Made by a program: the position numbers and the translations under genes. A DNA stretch of 64,000 nucleotides from Paenibacillus whitsoniae (GTDB lineage Bacteria; Bacillota; Bacilli; Paenibacillales; NBRC-103111), in assembly GCF_003955665.1 (NCBI RefSeq), contig NZ_RXHU01000014.1, positions 1 through 64,000 on the forward strand. The letters run 5' to 3'. The number at the start of each line of letters is the position of its first letter. Position 1 is the stretch's first letter. The notes beneath the pieces are model-generated. The model did no database searches, was not told where the DNA came from, and worked only from the letters and a program-made list of their open reading frames with translations. Positions 36,479 through 45,632 of this stretch are shown piece by piece.

Positions 36479-36551
36479 ACCATGATGAAATCGATCATCT
36501 CTACGGGAGGGAGCGGAATCTCTCGAAGGGGATGGGATCTCGTTAGCCGCT

Positions 36552-37463
36552 CTATTTCGCATACCTGAAACTCTTTTTGTTGGTGCCATCATAAAGTTTA
36601 TCCAAAATATAGATTTGCAACCATGTTCCCAAAATCCATGTTGTAGAATAAACACCAAACCCCCACCAATATTTAAAGACGTTGAGATTAAATATATATA
36701 AAAGATAATGTTGCAAGAAGAGAAGACCTGAAACAATAATATACCACCACCACTTAGGCTTAAAAAAATATGTGGTCATTGCAGTAATTCCCTGTAAAAA
36801 TGTTAAACCGGCATACATAGTAGCTGCAATGGCAGAAGGGGTCGAAAACAAATTGGCTGTTAACGTCTGAACTCCAAACAAATACATGAACCAGCCAGGT
36901 GATGTGAACCAATTGATACCCAATAATCCAAACAAAATATAGATAAAATTTAAAACTCGGCCGTTTCCTTTCAGGCTTTTCATATATATTAATTTTGTTA
37001 CACCAAAAAGAATGATAAGACCAACAAATGTCATCCATGTCCGGTACCAATTATGACTATAAATACCTAAATATAAAAACAACTCTTCTATTAGGCAGTA
37101 TAGAAAGATACTAATTACATACCAATAAAACTTTAGATTACGAGCTGCTAGCAAAACAGCTGTTGCTGATATAGACATCTGTGAAAAATAATTACCAATA
37201 ATCGATTCATTGTGCCAATAATATTCAGCATGAGGAAGCTTAAAATGTTGCCATGATTCCGGTAAAATCTTTGGGTAGTATGAATAAGACTTAAAGTCAG
37301 CCATGATAATAATTTCACACATAACCGTTACTCCCACAATACTTATAAACAAACCCAATAAAAGCTTTTTTCTTTTGTTGTTAATTATCCCAAATGTTAG
37401 TTCTATCATAGAGGCAATTCCTAAAATTATATACCAAATTGTATTGGTCCAGAAATATTTCAT
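36552..37463 (-). CDS. multi-pass membrane protein, unknown
   Basis: 303 residues from ATG 37463, six bases after AAGGAGC; the frame extends to 37517. About eight to ten hydrophobic segments, rich in Trp and Tyr (YWHNESIIGNYFSQMSIS, YSHNWYRTWMTFVGLI, FFKPKWWWYIIVSGLLFLQHYLLYIF). AT-rich compared with the surrounding genes. Resembles in style the poorly characterised CBO0543-like membrane proteins of spore formers, but I cannot confirm a family. It is flanked on both sides by gene relics, which suggests an insertion/deletion hot spot. Confidence 0.7.
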   Translation of the reverse strand: MKYFWTNTIWYIILGIASMIELTFGIINNKRKKLLLGLFISIVGVTVMCEIIIMADFKSYSYYPKILPESWQHFKLPHAEYYWHNESIIGNYFSQMSISATAVLLAARNLKFYWYVISIFLYCLIEELFLYLGIYSHNWYRTWMTFVGLIILFGVTKLIYMKSLKGNGRVLNFIYILFGLLGINWFTSPGWFMYLFGVQTLTANLFSTPSAIAATMYAGLTFLQGITAMTTYFFKPKWWWYIIVSGLLFLQHYLLYIFNLNVFKYWWGFGVYSTTWILGTWLQIYILDKLYDGTNKKSFRYAK

Positions 37464-37602
37464 TCTGTGCTCCTTCTTTTGGTCACAATATCCACTTAGT
37501 AGTATAGTATTCAACAAAAAAAATACATTTCATACTGAAATGAGCATTTTTTATCATCTATATTTTCATTCCGAATCGGCTGGCATTGCGTATTGATCCA
37601 GA

Positions 37603-37633
37603 AACAAAAAATCTCGTCTGCTACAATCAGACG
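37603..37633 (-). terminator. orphan terminator of lost serine hydrolase gene
   Basis: On the minus strand CGTCTG, loop ATTGTAG, CAGACG, then AGATTTTTTG. It lies 29 bases after the stop of the hydrolase relic at 37662. Confidence 0.7.
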
Positions 37634-37661
37634 GCGAATCGCAAAGGAGACAGCCAGTCTA

Positions 37662-37967
37662 TTAATTGTGTTGAAGTGCCGCGATCACATCGACAACTAG
37701 CCGATCGGCTCCAGCGATAAGACCATTTGGATGAGATGACATGCCCAGTCGCACCACGACCAGATGCTGGGAGGGTACGAATGCATCTAAAGGTGCTGTG
37801 ACTGATTCTTTTATATAAGGTATAAAATGAGACGTCGACTCCGTCTACAGGGCGACGACTTGCTCGCCCAGAGGTACCGCCACCGCCAAGGCTTTGGCGG
37901 TTTTTTTGTTTAATACGACAGTGGGTAAACCGACATGCTTAGAATTAAAGTTTCGATAATATCGATT
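37662..37967 (-). pseudogene. C-terminal relic of a beta-lactamase-type serine hydrolase plus upstream in-frame debris
   Basis: The minus strand reads APLDAFVPSQHLVVVRLG followed by MSSHPNGLIAGADRLVVDVI and AALQHN-stop (stop 37664-37662). FVPSQ-LVVVRLG is the characteristic C-terminal strand of class C beta-lactamase-related hydrolases. An in-frame TAG lies at 37847-37845; upstream of it the same frame continues with GLPTVVLNKKTAKALAVAVP and LGEQVVAL to a TAA at 37970, which I cannot assign. No catalytic SxxK domain is left. The rest of 37464-38075 holds no gene I can support. Confidence 0.6.
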
Positions 37968-38075
37968 TTACACAAATTATATCGCCTTTCAACATTTACA
38001 ATCCAGTTTGTCAAGCCTATGATTAATTTATCAAAATATTGTACACAACTCATGTTTGAAAAGGAGTTTTAATTT

Positions 38076-38456
38076 ATGAAAAAAACGGATTTTATCGAGA
38101 ATAAGTCACGAGCGTATGAGACTCGACAAAACTGCCATGGTGGGACTGGTCCTTTTCAACTAAAGGATATTATTCAAACGGTTGCATCGAGCGATAGGCA
38201 GTACATCAAATTCATTCATGATGATATCATCCCGCCAGGTTCTACCTTCGGCTATCACCAGCATAACAGCGATGTTCCCATGGAAGAGTGGTATTACTGC
38301 ATTTCTGGTCACGGAATCATGGAGCTTGATGGCAACCAATATGAGATGTCAGCCGGGGACATAAGCGTCTGCCGTGCATCCGGCAGTCATGGTCTTATTA
38401 ATAACGGTCCAGAGGATTTAAGAATTATCGTGATCTATGCTTCTGCAATCAATTAA
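38076..38456 (+). CDS. single-domain cupin protein
   Basis: 126 residues. Cupin motif 1: PGSTFGYHQHNSDVPMEEWYYCISGHG (His-x-His and Glu metal ligands); motif 2: SAGDISVCRASGSHGLINNG with the last His ligand. ATG follows AAAGGAG by nine bases. The stop is 13 bases before the TTG start of the Gfo/Idh/MocA gene, so the two are one operon. Probably an isomerase, epimerase or sensor acting on the same sugar as the dehydrogenase. Confidence 0.85.
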   Translation: MKKTDFIENKSRAYETRQNCHGGTGPFQLKDIIQTVASSDRQYIKFIHDDIIPPGSTFGYHQHNSDVPMEEWYYCISGHGIMELDGNQYEMSAGDISVCRASGSHGLINNGPEDLRIIVIYASAIN

Positions 38457-38469
38457 CGGGGGGATACGC

Positions 38470-39522
38470 TTGAACAACAGAAAACTTAAAGTAGGTGTTG
38501 TCGGATTAACTGTGGGAGCTAGTCATGTTAAAGACTACGCTAGCAGCGACACCGTTAAAGAAATTGTGTTGTGCGACGTTGATGAATCAAGACTGAAAGA
38601 GATAGGCGATATATATAACATTTCAAAAAAATATACGGATTTCGATAAGATGCTGAAAGAGGAAAATTTGGATGCGATTAGCATCGCAGTTCCTAATTTT
38701 TTGCATATGAGACTTTCCATTCAAGCGATGGAAGCGGGCGTGCATGTGCTTTGTGAAAAGCCTATGGCAAGAAATGCGGTTGAGGGGAGAAAAATGCTTG
38801 AGGCTTCTCAAAAGTACAACAAGAAGTTGATGATCAACTTCAATCAGCGTTTTCTACACGAATGCCAAACGTTAAAATCCGTGATCGACGAAGGCAAGCT
38901 CGGCGAGATCTATTATGTGCGGACGCAGTGGCAACGAAGACGTGGGGTGCCATGGTGGTATCCGCTTTCATCAGGGAAAGAGGTATGCGGCGGTGGAGCT
39001 CTCATTGATCTTGGCGTCCATGTGCTTGACCGTGCTATGTGGTTTTGCGGGTATCCAGATCCAGAGTGGGTACTAGGAAACACGTTTTGCAAGGTCTCCA
39101 AGGACGAGGCTGCACGCAAAGGCATTCAGAATTTCGAGCTTGAGGACATGGGGGTAGCTATGTTTCGTATGACCAATGGGGTCATGCTTGAATTGGAAGC
39201 ATCCTGGGCAAGCAATCGAGAGAACGAGATGATTACAACACGAATTTATGGCTCGAAGGGCGGTGCGGTCTTGCAAAGAGAAATTGGAGCTGTGAATGAT
39301 GCATGTAATACAGTGTTTTTGGAAATCGGCGGAGAAGTCCGTAACATTCCTTTAGAAGAGATGAAGATTTCTAAGAAGCCGAACGTTCGGCAAGCGTTTC
39401 TGGATGCCATTATTAAGGATGAAGAGGTACCGTGCACACCTCAACAGGGACTTAAGATCACTCAAATGTTAGATATGGTTTACTTGAGCGCTGAAAATGG
39501 CACGCCTGTCAAATTCGAATGA
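38470..39522 (+). CDS. Gfo/Idh/MocA-family NAD(P)-dependent sugar oxidoreductase
   Basis: 350 residues from TTG 38470, five bases after GGGGGGA; the frame is open to 38437. N-terminal Rossmann fold KVGVVGLTVGASHVKDY (the usual GxGxxG is altered to GLTVGAS), then AISIAVPNFLHMRLSIQAMEAGVHVLCEKPMA with the catalytic EKP motif. C-terminal dimerisation domain includes GGGALIDLGVHVLDRAMWFCG, with the conserved D-x-G-x-H. Acts on a sugar, inositol or sugar-phosphate not identifiable here. Convergent with an AraC-type regulator, which may sense the same compound. Confidence 0.9.
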   Translation: MNNRKLKVGVVGLTVGASHVKDYASSDTVKEIVLCDVDESRLKEIGDIYNISKKYTDFDKMLKEENLDAISIAVPNFLHMRLSIQAMEAGVHVLCEKPMARNAVEGRKMLEASQKYNKKLMINFNQRFLHECQTLKSVIDEGKLGEIYYVRTQWQRRRGVPWWYPLSSGKEVCGGGALIDLGVHVLDRAMWFCGYPDPEWVLGNTFCKVSKDEAARKGIQNFELEDMGVAMFRMTNGVMLELEASWASNRENEMITTRIYGSKGGAVLQREIGAVNDACNTVFLEIGGEVRNIPLEEMKISKKPNVRQAFLDAIIKDEEVPCTPQQGLKITQMLDMVYLSAENGTPVKFE

Positions 39523-39539
39523 TGGATTGATGCAGTATT

Positions 39540-40322
39540 TCAATTACGAAATCTGCTTGGAGACATTCCTGTTTTTGACTGAAAAAAACGAGAAAAATTA
39601 TAGATATCCGAAAAGCCGCAACTGCTTGCAATGTCCGTGATACTGAGAGTAGACATGCGTAACAGCGTCTTGGCCGTTTCCAGTCTGCAGCGCTGCAGAT
39701 AGGCGTAGGGCGTAACTCCACGTTCTTGTTTAAAAATGCGAATAAAATGATCTGTCGTAAGAGAAAAGTTCTGGGCAAGTTCGCTCATATCATATTGCTG
39801 CTCTGGGTGTTGTTGAAACATGCGGCAAAGCTCATCAATTTTTATTGTATATGCTCCGGTTGATGTTGGCGTTATCTGTTGATATTCCGTAATAAGCGCT
39901 TGCAACCACACTTCCATTTGCGTCAAGCTATTTCTCTCTTCGGCTAAACGAAAGCGATTGAAAAGCTCAAGGACAAAATGATATTGATCAAAATGACGAT
40001 GCTCAGGCAAGTCAGACAAGATATCCGGATTTTGCAATGTGAAGTCTATGTAACGTACATCGAGACTGGTATGTTCACTTTGAAAGGCGTCGACCTCGTT
40101 CTGATAATTGATAAAAAAAACATCACCGACGCTTAATTTGTAGCAGTTCTTGCCTAGCATGATTTGACCTTCTCCACCCCAAATACTCCATAAGGTAAAC
40201 CCTGGATGACAACCGACGGGAACATGCCATTTCCATTCTGGAACGCAGTGTTTCCCGAAATGCATTGATAGGATATCCATATATTCACTCCGGTTAATGG
40301 GTATCGATTTTTCATAAATCAT
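39540..40322 (-). CDS. AraC-family transcriptional regulator
   Basis: 260 residues. N-terminal cupin-like sensor domain (FTLWSIWGGEGQIMLGKNCYKLSVGDVFFIN). C-terminal double helix-turn-helix: YDMSELAQNFSLTTDHFIRIFKQERGVTPYAYLQRCRLETAKTLL and ITDIASSCGFSDIYNFSRFFQSKTGMSPSRFR, the classic AraC end. 18 bases from the convergent dehydrogenase gene. Sugar-responsive activation of the cupin/dehydrogenase pair is a reasonable guess; no operator was identified. Confidence 0.93.
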   Translation of the reverse strand: MIYEKSIPINRSEYMDILSMHFGKHCVPEWKWHVPVGCHPGFTLWSIWGGEGQIMLGKNCYKLSVGDVFFINYQNEVDAFQSEHTSLDVRYIDFTLQNPDILSDLPEHRHFDQYHFVLELFNRFRLAEERNSLTQMEVWLQALITEYQQITPTSTGAYTIKIDELCRMFQQHPEQQYDMSELAQNFSLTTDHFIRIFKQERGVTPYAYLQRCRLETAKTLLRMSTLSITDIASSCGFSDIYNFSRFFQSKTGMSPSRFRN

Positions 40323-40420
40323 TGTTTCATTTAACTCTCAAATAGTCAAGCCATCATTTTGAAAGCGCTTAGTTTGAGTCGCGAAACAATACTTTATCGT
40401 AAAGAAGATTAAGTATTTGA

Positions 40421-40456
40421 AAAACCCTTCAACTTTCATTAAAGTTGAAGGGTTTT
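40421..40456 (-). terminator. terminator overlapping the end of the histidine kinase gene
   Basis: A perfect 16-base stem (AAAACCCTTCAACTTT with AAAGTTGAAGGGTTTT) and a four-base loop. The minus-strand kinase stop codon at 40429 lies inside the left arm, so the last codons are part of the hairpin; it is followed by TTTTCAAATAC on the minus strand. Confidence 0.85.
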
Positions 40457-41805
40457 CTCATAGGAAGAGAAATGTTTACTACGGTTCCCTTATTCTGTTC
40501 GCTATTAATTTGGATGTTCCCATTGTGAAGAGTGACAATTGACTTTGCAATAGCTAAACCCAAACCAGATCCGCCCGTTTGTCTGTTTCTTGAACGGTCA
40601 ACGCGATAAAACCGTTCGAAGACGAAAGGTAATTCTTCAGTAGGAATGCCTTTTCCGTCATCAATTATATGGATGCATAGATGAGGATCTAGATTTTCAA
40701 GTTGAATGTTAATGCTTTGATTCGCATATTTTAATGCATTATCCAGGATAATTAACAGTACCTGTTTGATTTGAAATCGGTCGGCTTCTATCTGAATAGG
40801 TTGAACGGAGGGATAAAGAAAAATCTTTTTACTTGAGAGGGGCTGAAGAAGCTGGATCGTCTCTTTACAGAGTGATACAAGATCAAAGCCGCTAATCAAA
40901 AGCTTAGCTTCCTGTTCTAATTCCGCCAACTCGAGCATTTGATACGTAACCTGCCTCATACGGATACTTTCTTTATGAACGGCATCAATAGCTTCCCTTT
41001 GAAGATCAATGTTCTCTAATCCCCATCTTTGAAGGAGTGACGTATAGCCTTCAATAATTGTGAGTGAGGTCTTGAATTCATGGGAAGCATCGGAAATAAA
41101 CTGTCTTTGTTTCTGTACACTAGATTCGATTCGCTCCATCATATGATTAAATGTATCAGACAACTCATACAGTTCATCTTTTGATTTTCGATTTAGCGGG
41201 AGTTTTCTAAATTCGACACTCGTTTCAATTTCTTTCATGATTTTTATCATCCGTGAAAGAGGTAAGAATAGCAGTCTAGATAATAAAAAACTCCCCGAAA
41301 TTGAAATGAGTATTGCCCCGAAAGCAACATATCCGATGATGATGAATAAGTGATACAAGCTTTGTTCTAATTCGATCGGTTCCGATATGACCTCCAGAGT
41401 TCCGATGATTTCAGTCCCATTTCGAATAGGGGTGCGAACAATCAAGATCTTTTGCTGAAGATACGTATCGAAGTAAAATTCTTTAATTTCCGAGTATTTA
41501 GGAGGGATATCCATTAATTCAAACCGGTCAGAAACTTGGTTTCTCACCGTTGATGTCTTGTCTAAGACACGAATCATTGTGTGATTTGAAAGATAATTGC
41601 TTAAAACTAAGCTCGAATTATTCTTATTAAGCAGATCAGAAGGATGTATATTTTGTACTATTTCATTTGCAGCAGCCTGCAAATTCTCCATTTCTTCCTC
41701 TTTTTCGAACCGCGCATAAAAGTGGTAAATCACAAAAATAATAGGCAACAGAATTGCAATTAACCAGACGAATAACAGTAAAGCGGCTTTTGTTTTAATT
41801 TTCAT
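40429..41805 (-). CDS. sensor histidine kinase of an interrupted two-component system
   Basis: 458 residues from ATG 41805, four bases after the response regulator stop; a TTG at 41832 is possible. Two membrane segments (about 10-30 and 150-175) with an extracellular domain between, HAMP linker, then FISDASHEFKTSLTIIEGYTSLL (phosphoacceptor His; note EFKTS where ELRTP is usual), N-box DNALKY, DDGKGIPTEELPFVFERFYR and GGSGLGLAIAKSI. The kinase looks intact although the gene for its partner carries a stop codon. Confidence 0.93.
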   Translation of the reverse strand: MKIKTKAALLLFVWLIAILLPIIFVIYHFYARFEKEEEMENLQAAANEIVQNIHPSDLLNKNNSSLVLSNYLSNHTMIRVLDKTSTVRNQVSDRFELMDIPPKYSEIKEFYFDTYLQQKILIVRTPIRNGTEIIGTLEVISEPIELEQSLYHLFIIIGYVAFGAILISISGSFLLSRLLFLPLSRMIKIMKEIETSVEFRKLPLNRKSKDELYELSDTFNHMMERIESSVQKQRQFISDASHEFKTSLTIIEGYTSLLQRWGLENIDLQREAIDAVHKESIRMRQVTYQMLELAELEQEAKLLISGFDLVSLCKETIQLLQPLSSKKIFLYPSVQPIQIEADRFQIKQVLLIILDNALKYANQSINIQLENLDPHLCIHIIDDGKGIPTEELPFVFERFYRVDRSRNRQTGGSGLGLAIAKSIVTLHNGNIQINSEQNKGTVVNISLPMRKPFNFNES

Positions 41806-41809
41806 GTTA

Positions 41810-42508
41810 TTAAATTTCCAAAATGTAGCCAACGCCTCGGATCGTTCGAATATTGGGGAAGGAGGAATTCAACTTTTTACGGAGATAGCGGATGTAGACA
41901 TCCACAATATTTGAATTTCCCAAGAAAATGTACCCCCATACTTCGTTTAGAATTTTTTTCCGAGTAAGAATTTCGTTCGGATGCTCTATTAAATATAGGA
42001 GAAGTTGAAATTCTTTAGGAGTTAAATTAATCTTAACACCGTTCTGTAGAACCTCTCTTGTTCTGAGATTTACGATAGTTTCTTTCAATGAATAAATGAA
42101 AGGTACGTTTTTTTCGATTTCTAGTGTAGGCTCAAAAGACCGACTCTGATTGCGAATGCAAGCGCGAATACGAGCTAATAGTTCCTCCACATGAAATGGT
42201 TTCGTGACATAGTCGTGCCCGCCTAGGTCAAGTCCAGCCACAATATCAGTGGGAGCGCTGCAGGCTGTTAGCACAATAATAGGCGTTTCCGTATTAATTT
42301 TACGAAAGGATGTTAGGAATTCGAAACCATTTATGCCAGGCAATAAAATATCAAGCAGTATAAGATTCCAATTATCCTTCAATGCTTTCTCTTAGCCGTC
42401 TGAACCATCTAAAGCTAACTCGACTAAATAACCTGCATGCATAAGCTCCAACTGAAGAAGTCGTGCAATTTTCTCTTCATCTTCGATGACGAGTATTTTG
42501 CATGGCAT
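41810..42508 (-). pseudogene. OmpR-family response regulator with one in-frame nonsense codon
   Basis: A complete 231-residue regulator reads through from ATG 42508 (MPCKILVIEDEEKIARLLQL) to 41810, except for a single TAA at 42394-42392 after LALDGSDG. The frame resumes at once with EKALKDNWNLILLDILLPG, which carries the phosphoacceptor Asp, so the lesion is a point mutation (CAA, GAA or AAA to TAA), not a frameshift. The DNA-binding domain is intact (LTPKEFQLLLYLIEHPNEIL, VDVYIRYLRKKL, RGVGYILEI). The receiver also has GGHDYVTKPF where GADDYVTKPF is usual. Restart at TTG 42382 would give a 190-residue product lacking beta-1 and the acidic pocket. Confidence 0.85.
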
Positions 42509-42604
42509 GAAATACCACTCTTTTCCGGTTAACGCTTTTAAATACGGAGATTGACCGCATCTCATCATATGCATGATAAAAGTCGGTTGTGCTGCCGCGG
42601 TACA

Positions 42605-43366
42605 TTACTTTCGTTTTACACGTATGAACCGGCCATTTTCTCGGGCATAACGTAGAACTTTGAAGAACATCTTTTTATCTTTTAATTGATTGAAAATAAA
42701 AGGATCAGGCGCTGTGTTAACTTCAAGCACCCATGGTTTTAAAGTTTTATCGATTCCGATATCAACACCAATTTCTTTAAATCCGGGATAACTTTTATGA
42801 TAATGCTTTGCAATGCGATACCCCAAGTTCCTCAATCTATGGATATACTCTTTTTTCTTCTGTCCGTTTATATAGGAACCAAGCAATACTTCTAAAGGCA
42901 ACGGTTTTCCGCTGTTATGAAAGTTCGTCACGATCTTGCGGGGATGGGCAACTCTTCCAATGTAACCTGTGGCTTCCCATTTTTTATGCGGGGTTTTTTG
43001 AACCATAATACGCGTATCAAAAATTCGCTTCTGATAGGTTAAGAGATGAATACCTTGCTGTACAAGATAGGATTTTTTTAATTTTGCTTTGTTTAGAGCG
43101 GTGAATAAGCCTTGAAATGTTTCAAATGATCTGGCTGTTTTACCAGACTGAAAAGTGTATTTGTGGTTTTTTTTCACACGAATAACACCTTGTCCGAAAG
43201 AGCCATTGATGGGTTTGACATAAACCATTTTGTACTTATTTAACATTTGAAAAAGATTCGATTGATTGTAAATTCGTGTTTCCGGAACAAATTTACGAAG
43301 TTCTTTGTTTTGTAATAGAACCTTCGTTTTGACCCATTTGCTGCCAACCGTTCTTGATTTATTCAT
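42605..43366 (-). CDS. YheC/YheD-family ATP-grasp protein, short form
   Basis: 253 residues from ATG 43366, six bases after GAGGTG. ATP-grasp blocks in the same order as in the copy at 29662: MVYVKPINGSFGQGVIRVKK, YLVQQGIHLLTYQKRIFDTRIMVQK, TGYIGRVAHPRKIVTNFHNSGKP, FKEIGVDIGIDKTLKPWVLEVNTAPDPFIF. The third family member in this window. It lies upstream of the interrupted regulator on the same strand, about 97 bases away; whether they share a transcript is unclear. Confidence 0.87.
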   Translation of the reverse strand: MNKSRTVGSKWVKTKVLLQNKELRKFVPETRIYNQSNLFQMLNKYKMVYVKPINGSFGQGVIRVKKNHKYTFQSGKTARSFETFQGLFTALNKAKLKKSYLVQQGIHLLTYQKRIFDTRIMVQKTPHKKWEATGYIGRVAHPRKIVTNFHNSGKPLPLEVLLGSYINGQKKKEYIHRLRNLGYRIAKHYHKSYPGFKEIGVDIGIDKTLKPWVLEVNTAPDPFIFNQLKDKKMFFKVLRYARENGRFIRVKRK

Positions 43367-43616
43367 TTCAGCACCTCTTACTTAGAAATTTTCGTCGCAT
43401 ATATCTTTTCTACGCCCTCGACGTGTTTTTCTTCTGAACTTTCTAGGTATCATATTCAAATTCAGCTGAGGGACATGGGGGAGAGCGTAGAAGCTAAATT
43501 TAAATTTTTCTAATCTTGTCATTTAAACTGCACTCTGTATAATGAAGTCTTAACAACTTGAAGGCATACAGTATGGTGTGTTATTTTGACATTATTCCAT
43601 TGTGGCGGTGAATATT

Positions 43617-44291
43617 GTGAATATTTTACTTGCAGAAGATGATCCTAAACTTGGCAAGCTTATTAAATATGTTCTTGAGAATAAGGGTGGATATCAAGTG
43701 GATTGGGTACGAAATGGAGAAGATGCTTTAGCTTACGCGGAAGGGTCTTCCTATGATGTGCTGGTTGTAGATTGGATGATGCCCTTAATGGATGGGATCA
43801 ATGTATGTAAGAAATTGAGATCTGATAGGTATTATAAAGCAATTTTGCTGTTAACTGCGAAAGATACGTTACAAGACAAAATTGTCGGCTTGGATGCTGG
43901 GGCAGATGATTACATAACCAAACCATTTGAAATGGACGAATTACTTGCACGTCTCCGTACATTGTTAAGACGAAATTTTGCACCGATTCATTCGGATGTA
44001 GCGACGTTTAGAGTATTTTCTTTAAATCGGAGCTCTCATCAATTATTTCGGAATAATGAAGAAGTTTTCCTTAGTCAAAGAGAATATCAGCTTCTTGATT
44101 TGTTTCTTCAAAACACCGGGAATGTATTAACTCGGGAAGTTATTTTAGACCGTATCTGGGGTGTCGGAAGTGATGTATCTTATAAAAATGTAGATGTAAC
44201 GGTCAAGATGCTCCGAGATAAATTGGAATCTGATCTTGATCAACCGTTGATTCATAGCATCAGGGGGGTGGGTTATCGATTTGAAAATTAG
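43617..44291 (+). CDS. OmpR-family response regulator
   Basis: 224 residues from GTG 43617, preceded by GGCGGTG at six bases (GTG 43602 and 43608 are alternatives). Receiver: NILLAEDDPKLGKL, phosphoacceptor in VLVVDWMMPLMDG, LLTAKDT, YITKPFEMDELLARLR. Winged helix: LSQREYQLLDLFLQNTGNVLTREVILDRIWG, VDVTVKMLRDKL, RGVGYRFEN. Overlaps the kinase gene by eleven bases. Likely controls the His-rich protein/PspA genes that follow, by position. Confidence 0.95.
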   Translation: MNILLAEDDPKLGKLIKYVLENKGGYQVDWVRNGEDALAYAEGSSYDVLVVDWMMPLMDGINVCKKLRSDRYYKAILLLTAKDTLQDKIVGLDAGADDYITKPFEMDELLARLRTLLRRNFAPIHSDVATFRVFSLNRSSHQLFRNNEEVFLSQREYQLLDLFLQNTGNVLTREVILDRIWGVGSDVSYKNVDVTVKMLRDKLESDLDQPLIHSIRGVGYRFEN

Positions 44292-45591
44292 ATTATTTAA
44301 GAAAGGCGATGTATTCGTTCAAACGGAACGAAAATTAACCATTTCTTATACATGGCTAATGATATTATTCTTAGTACTGTTCTCAATGATTGTATCCGTC
44401 TTCTTTGTTGGCATGGCTTATAGAGAACAACGTCAAACGATTCGGAATACACTCTATGCGACTGAGAATGGTAAGCCATTGATTCCTGATTTAACTAATT
44501 CAGGTAATGAGGAACTATATTTTTACTATTTAACGACGACTGAAGGGAATGTATTAGAAAGTAGTGAAGCCTTTACTAGCGACTTCAGTTATAATCTGGA
44601 AACTATTGAAAAGTGGCAACCCCAAAAAGATGAGTTTCATTTAAAATGGTTGTCTATCCCTCACAATCATCATGAGGGTAAAAAAGGGGATAGAGACAAG
44701 TTGCTATTCATTGGGGCGCGTCCAACAATCCTAGGAGATGGCCAGAACGGATTTATTTATGTTGCCAAAGATGTGACTTTTTATGTAGAAGTATTCCAGA
44801 ATCTTTTGGTTGTGTTAATTTGTATCCTTGTGCTTTTTTGTATGATTGCAGTATGGCTAAGCTTATCGATGTCTAAAAAGGCTATGATCCCCATACAGCA
44901 TTCGTATCGGCAACAGCAGCAATTTCTTGCGGATGTTTCACATGAGCTTCGGACTCCGTTAAGCATAATGAACACTTCGATCGACGTAATTGAAATGGAA
45001 AATGGAAATGATTTCACACCAATGACGAAAGAAGTCGTTATTGATATGAAAGAAGAAGTGGAACGAATGAGTCGTATGGTACAACATTTATTGTTGTTAG
45101 CGCGTTCTGATTCAGGCTCAGTCCAATTTGAGATGGTGTTGTTTGATGTCGTTCCAAGGATCCGTCAGTGGGTACAGGCATTTGATGCCATTGCTAAACA
45201 GAAGGAGATTGTTTTAGACATTCATGTGCCTAATGCGCTCGTTGTTAAAGGTGATCTTGAACGTATAAAGCAATTGGTGTATATCCTCCTGGATAATGCC
45301 ATTAAATACACGCCAGTTAAGGGGAGGGTAGATCTATTTGTTACCCAGCAGTCAAAGTATTGGAGTATTTCTGTTCAAGATTCGGGTGTTGGTATACCTG
45401 TAGATGAGAGACAGCGAATATTTGATCGATTCTATAGAGTTGAAAAGCACCGTTCGCGCGAGGAAGGCAGTGCTGGTCTTGGATTATCAATTGCAAAATG
45501 GATCGTTGAAGCCCATCAAGGCACCATTGAAGTTGAGAGCGTTATAAATCAAGGAAGTACCTTTACAGTGAAATTTTCTAACGAGGACTAA
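44281..45591 (+). CDS. sensor histidine kinase
   Basis: 436 residues from TTG 44281, within the end of the regulator gene and preceded by GGGGGTGGG. Membrane segments about 23-43 and 175-197; the 130-residue extracellular loop contains a polar HNHHEGKKGDRDK stretch that could bind metal or polyanion. Core: FLADVSHELRTPLSIMNTSIDVIE, DNAIKYTP, DSGVGIPVDERQRIFDRFYR, GSAGLGLSIAKWI. A strong terminator follows. The PspA-type genes immediately downstream suggest an envelope-stress sensor. Confidence 0.94.
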   Translation: MKIRLFKKGDVFVQTERKLTISYTWLMILFLVLFSMIVSVFFVGMAYREQRQTIRNTLYATENGKPLIPDLTNSGNEELYFYYLTTTEGNVLESSEAFTSDFSYNLETIEKWQPQKDEFHLKWLSIPHNHHEGKKGDRDKLLFIGARPTILGDGQNGFIYVAKDVTFYVEVFQNLLVVLICILVLFCMIAVWLSLSMSKKAMIPIQHSYRQQQQFLADVSHELRTPLSIMNTSIDVIEMENGNDFTPMTKEVVIDMKEEVERMSRMVQHLLLLARSDSGSVQFEMVLFDVVPRIRQWVQAFDAIAKQKEIVLDIHVPNALVVKGDLERIKQLVYILLDNAIKYTPVKGRVDLFVTQQSKYWSISVQDSGVGIPVDERQRIFDRFYRVEKHRSREEGSAGLGLSIAKWIVEAHQGTIEVESVINQGSTFTVKFSNED

Positions 45592-45595
45592 GCTG

Positions 45596-45632
45596 CGCCC
45601 TTTCTCTTTTTAAAGAGAAGGGCGTTTTTATT
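45596..45632 (+). terminator. intrinsic terminator after the kinase
   Basis: CGCCCTTTCTCTT (45596-45608) pairs with AAGAGAAGGGCG (45613-45624), followed by TTTTTATTTTTC. Confidence 0.9.

Noticed and set aside
36401..36551. Possible 5S rRNA or other structured RNA, because of the G-rich stem-like text
   Set aside because: It lacks 5S conserved blocks and is better explained by the phosphoesterase linker relic.
37883..37907. Plus-strand terminator-like palindrome CCGCCAA/TTGGCGG followed by seven T
   Set aside because: No plus-strand gene precedes it, and on the minus strand it is the codon run KKTAKALAVA of the decayed frame, so the palindrome is probably coding debris. It was left out of the feature list.
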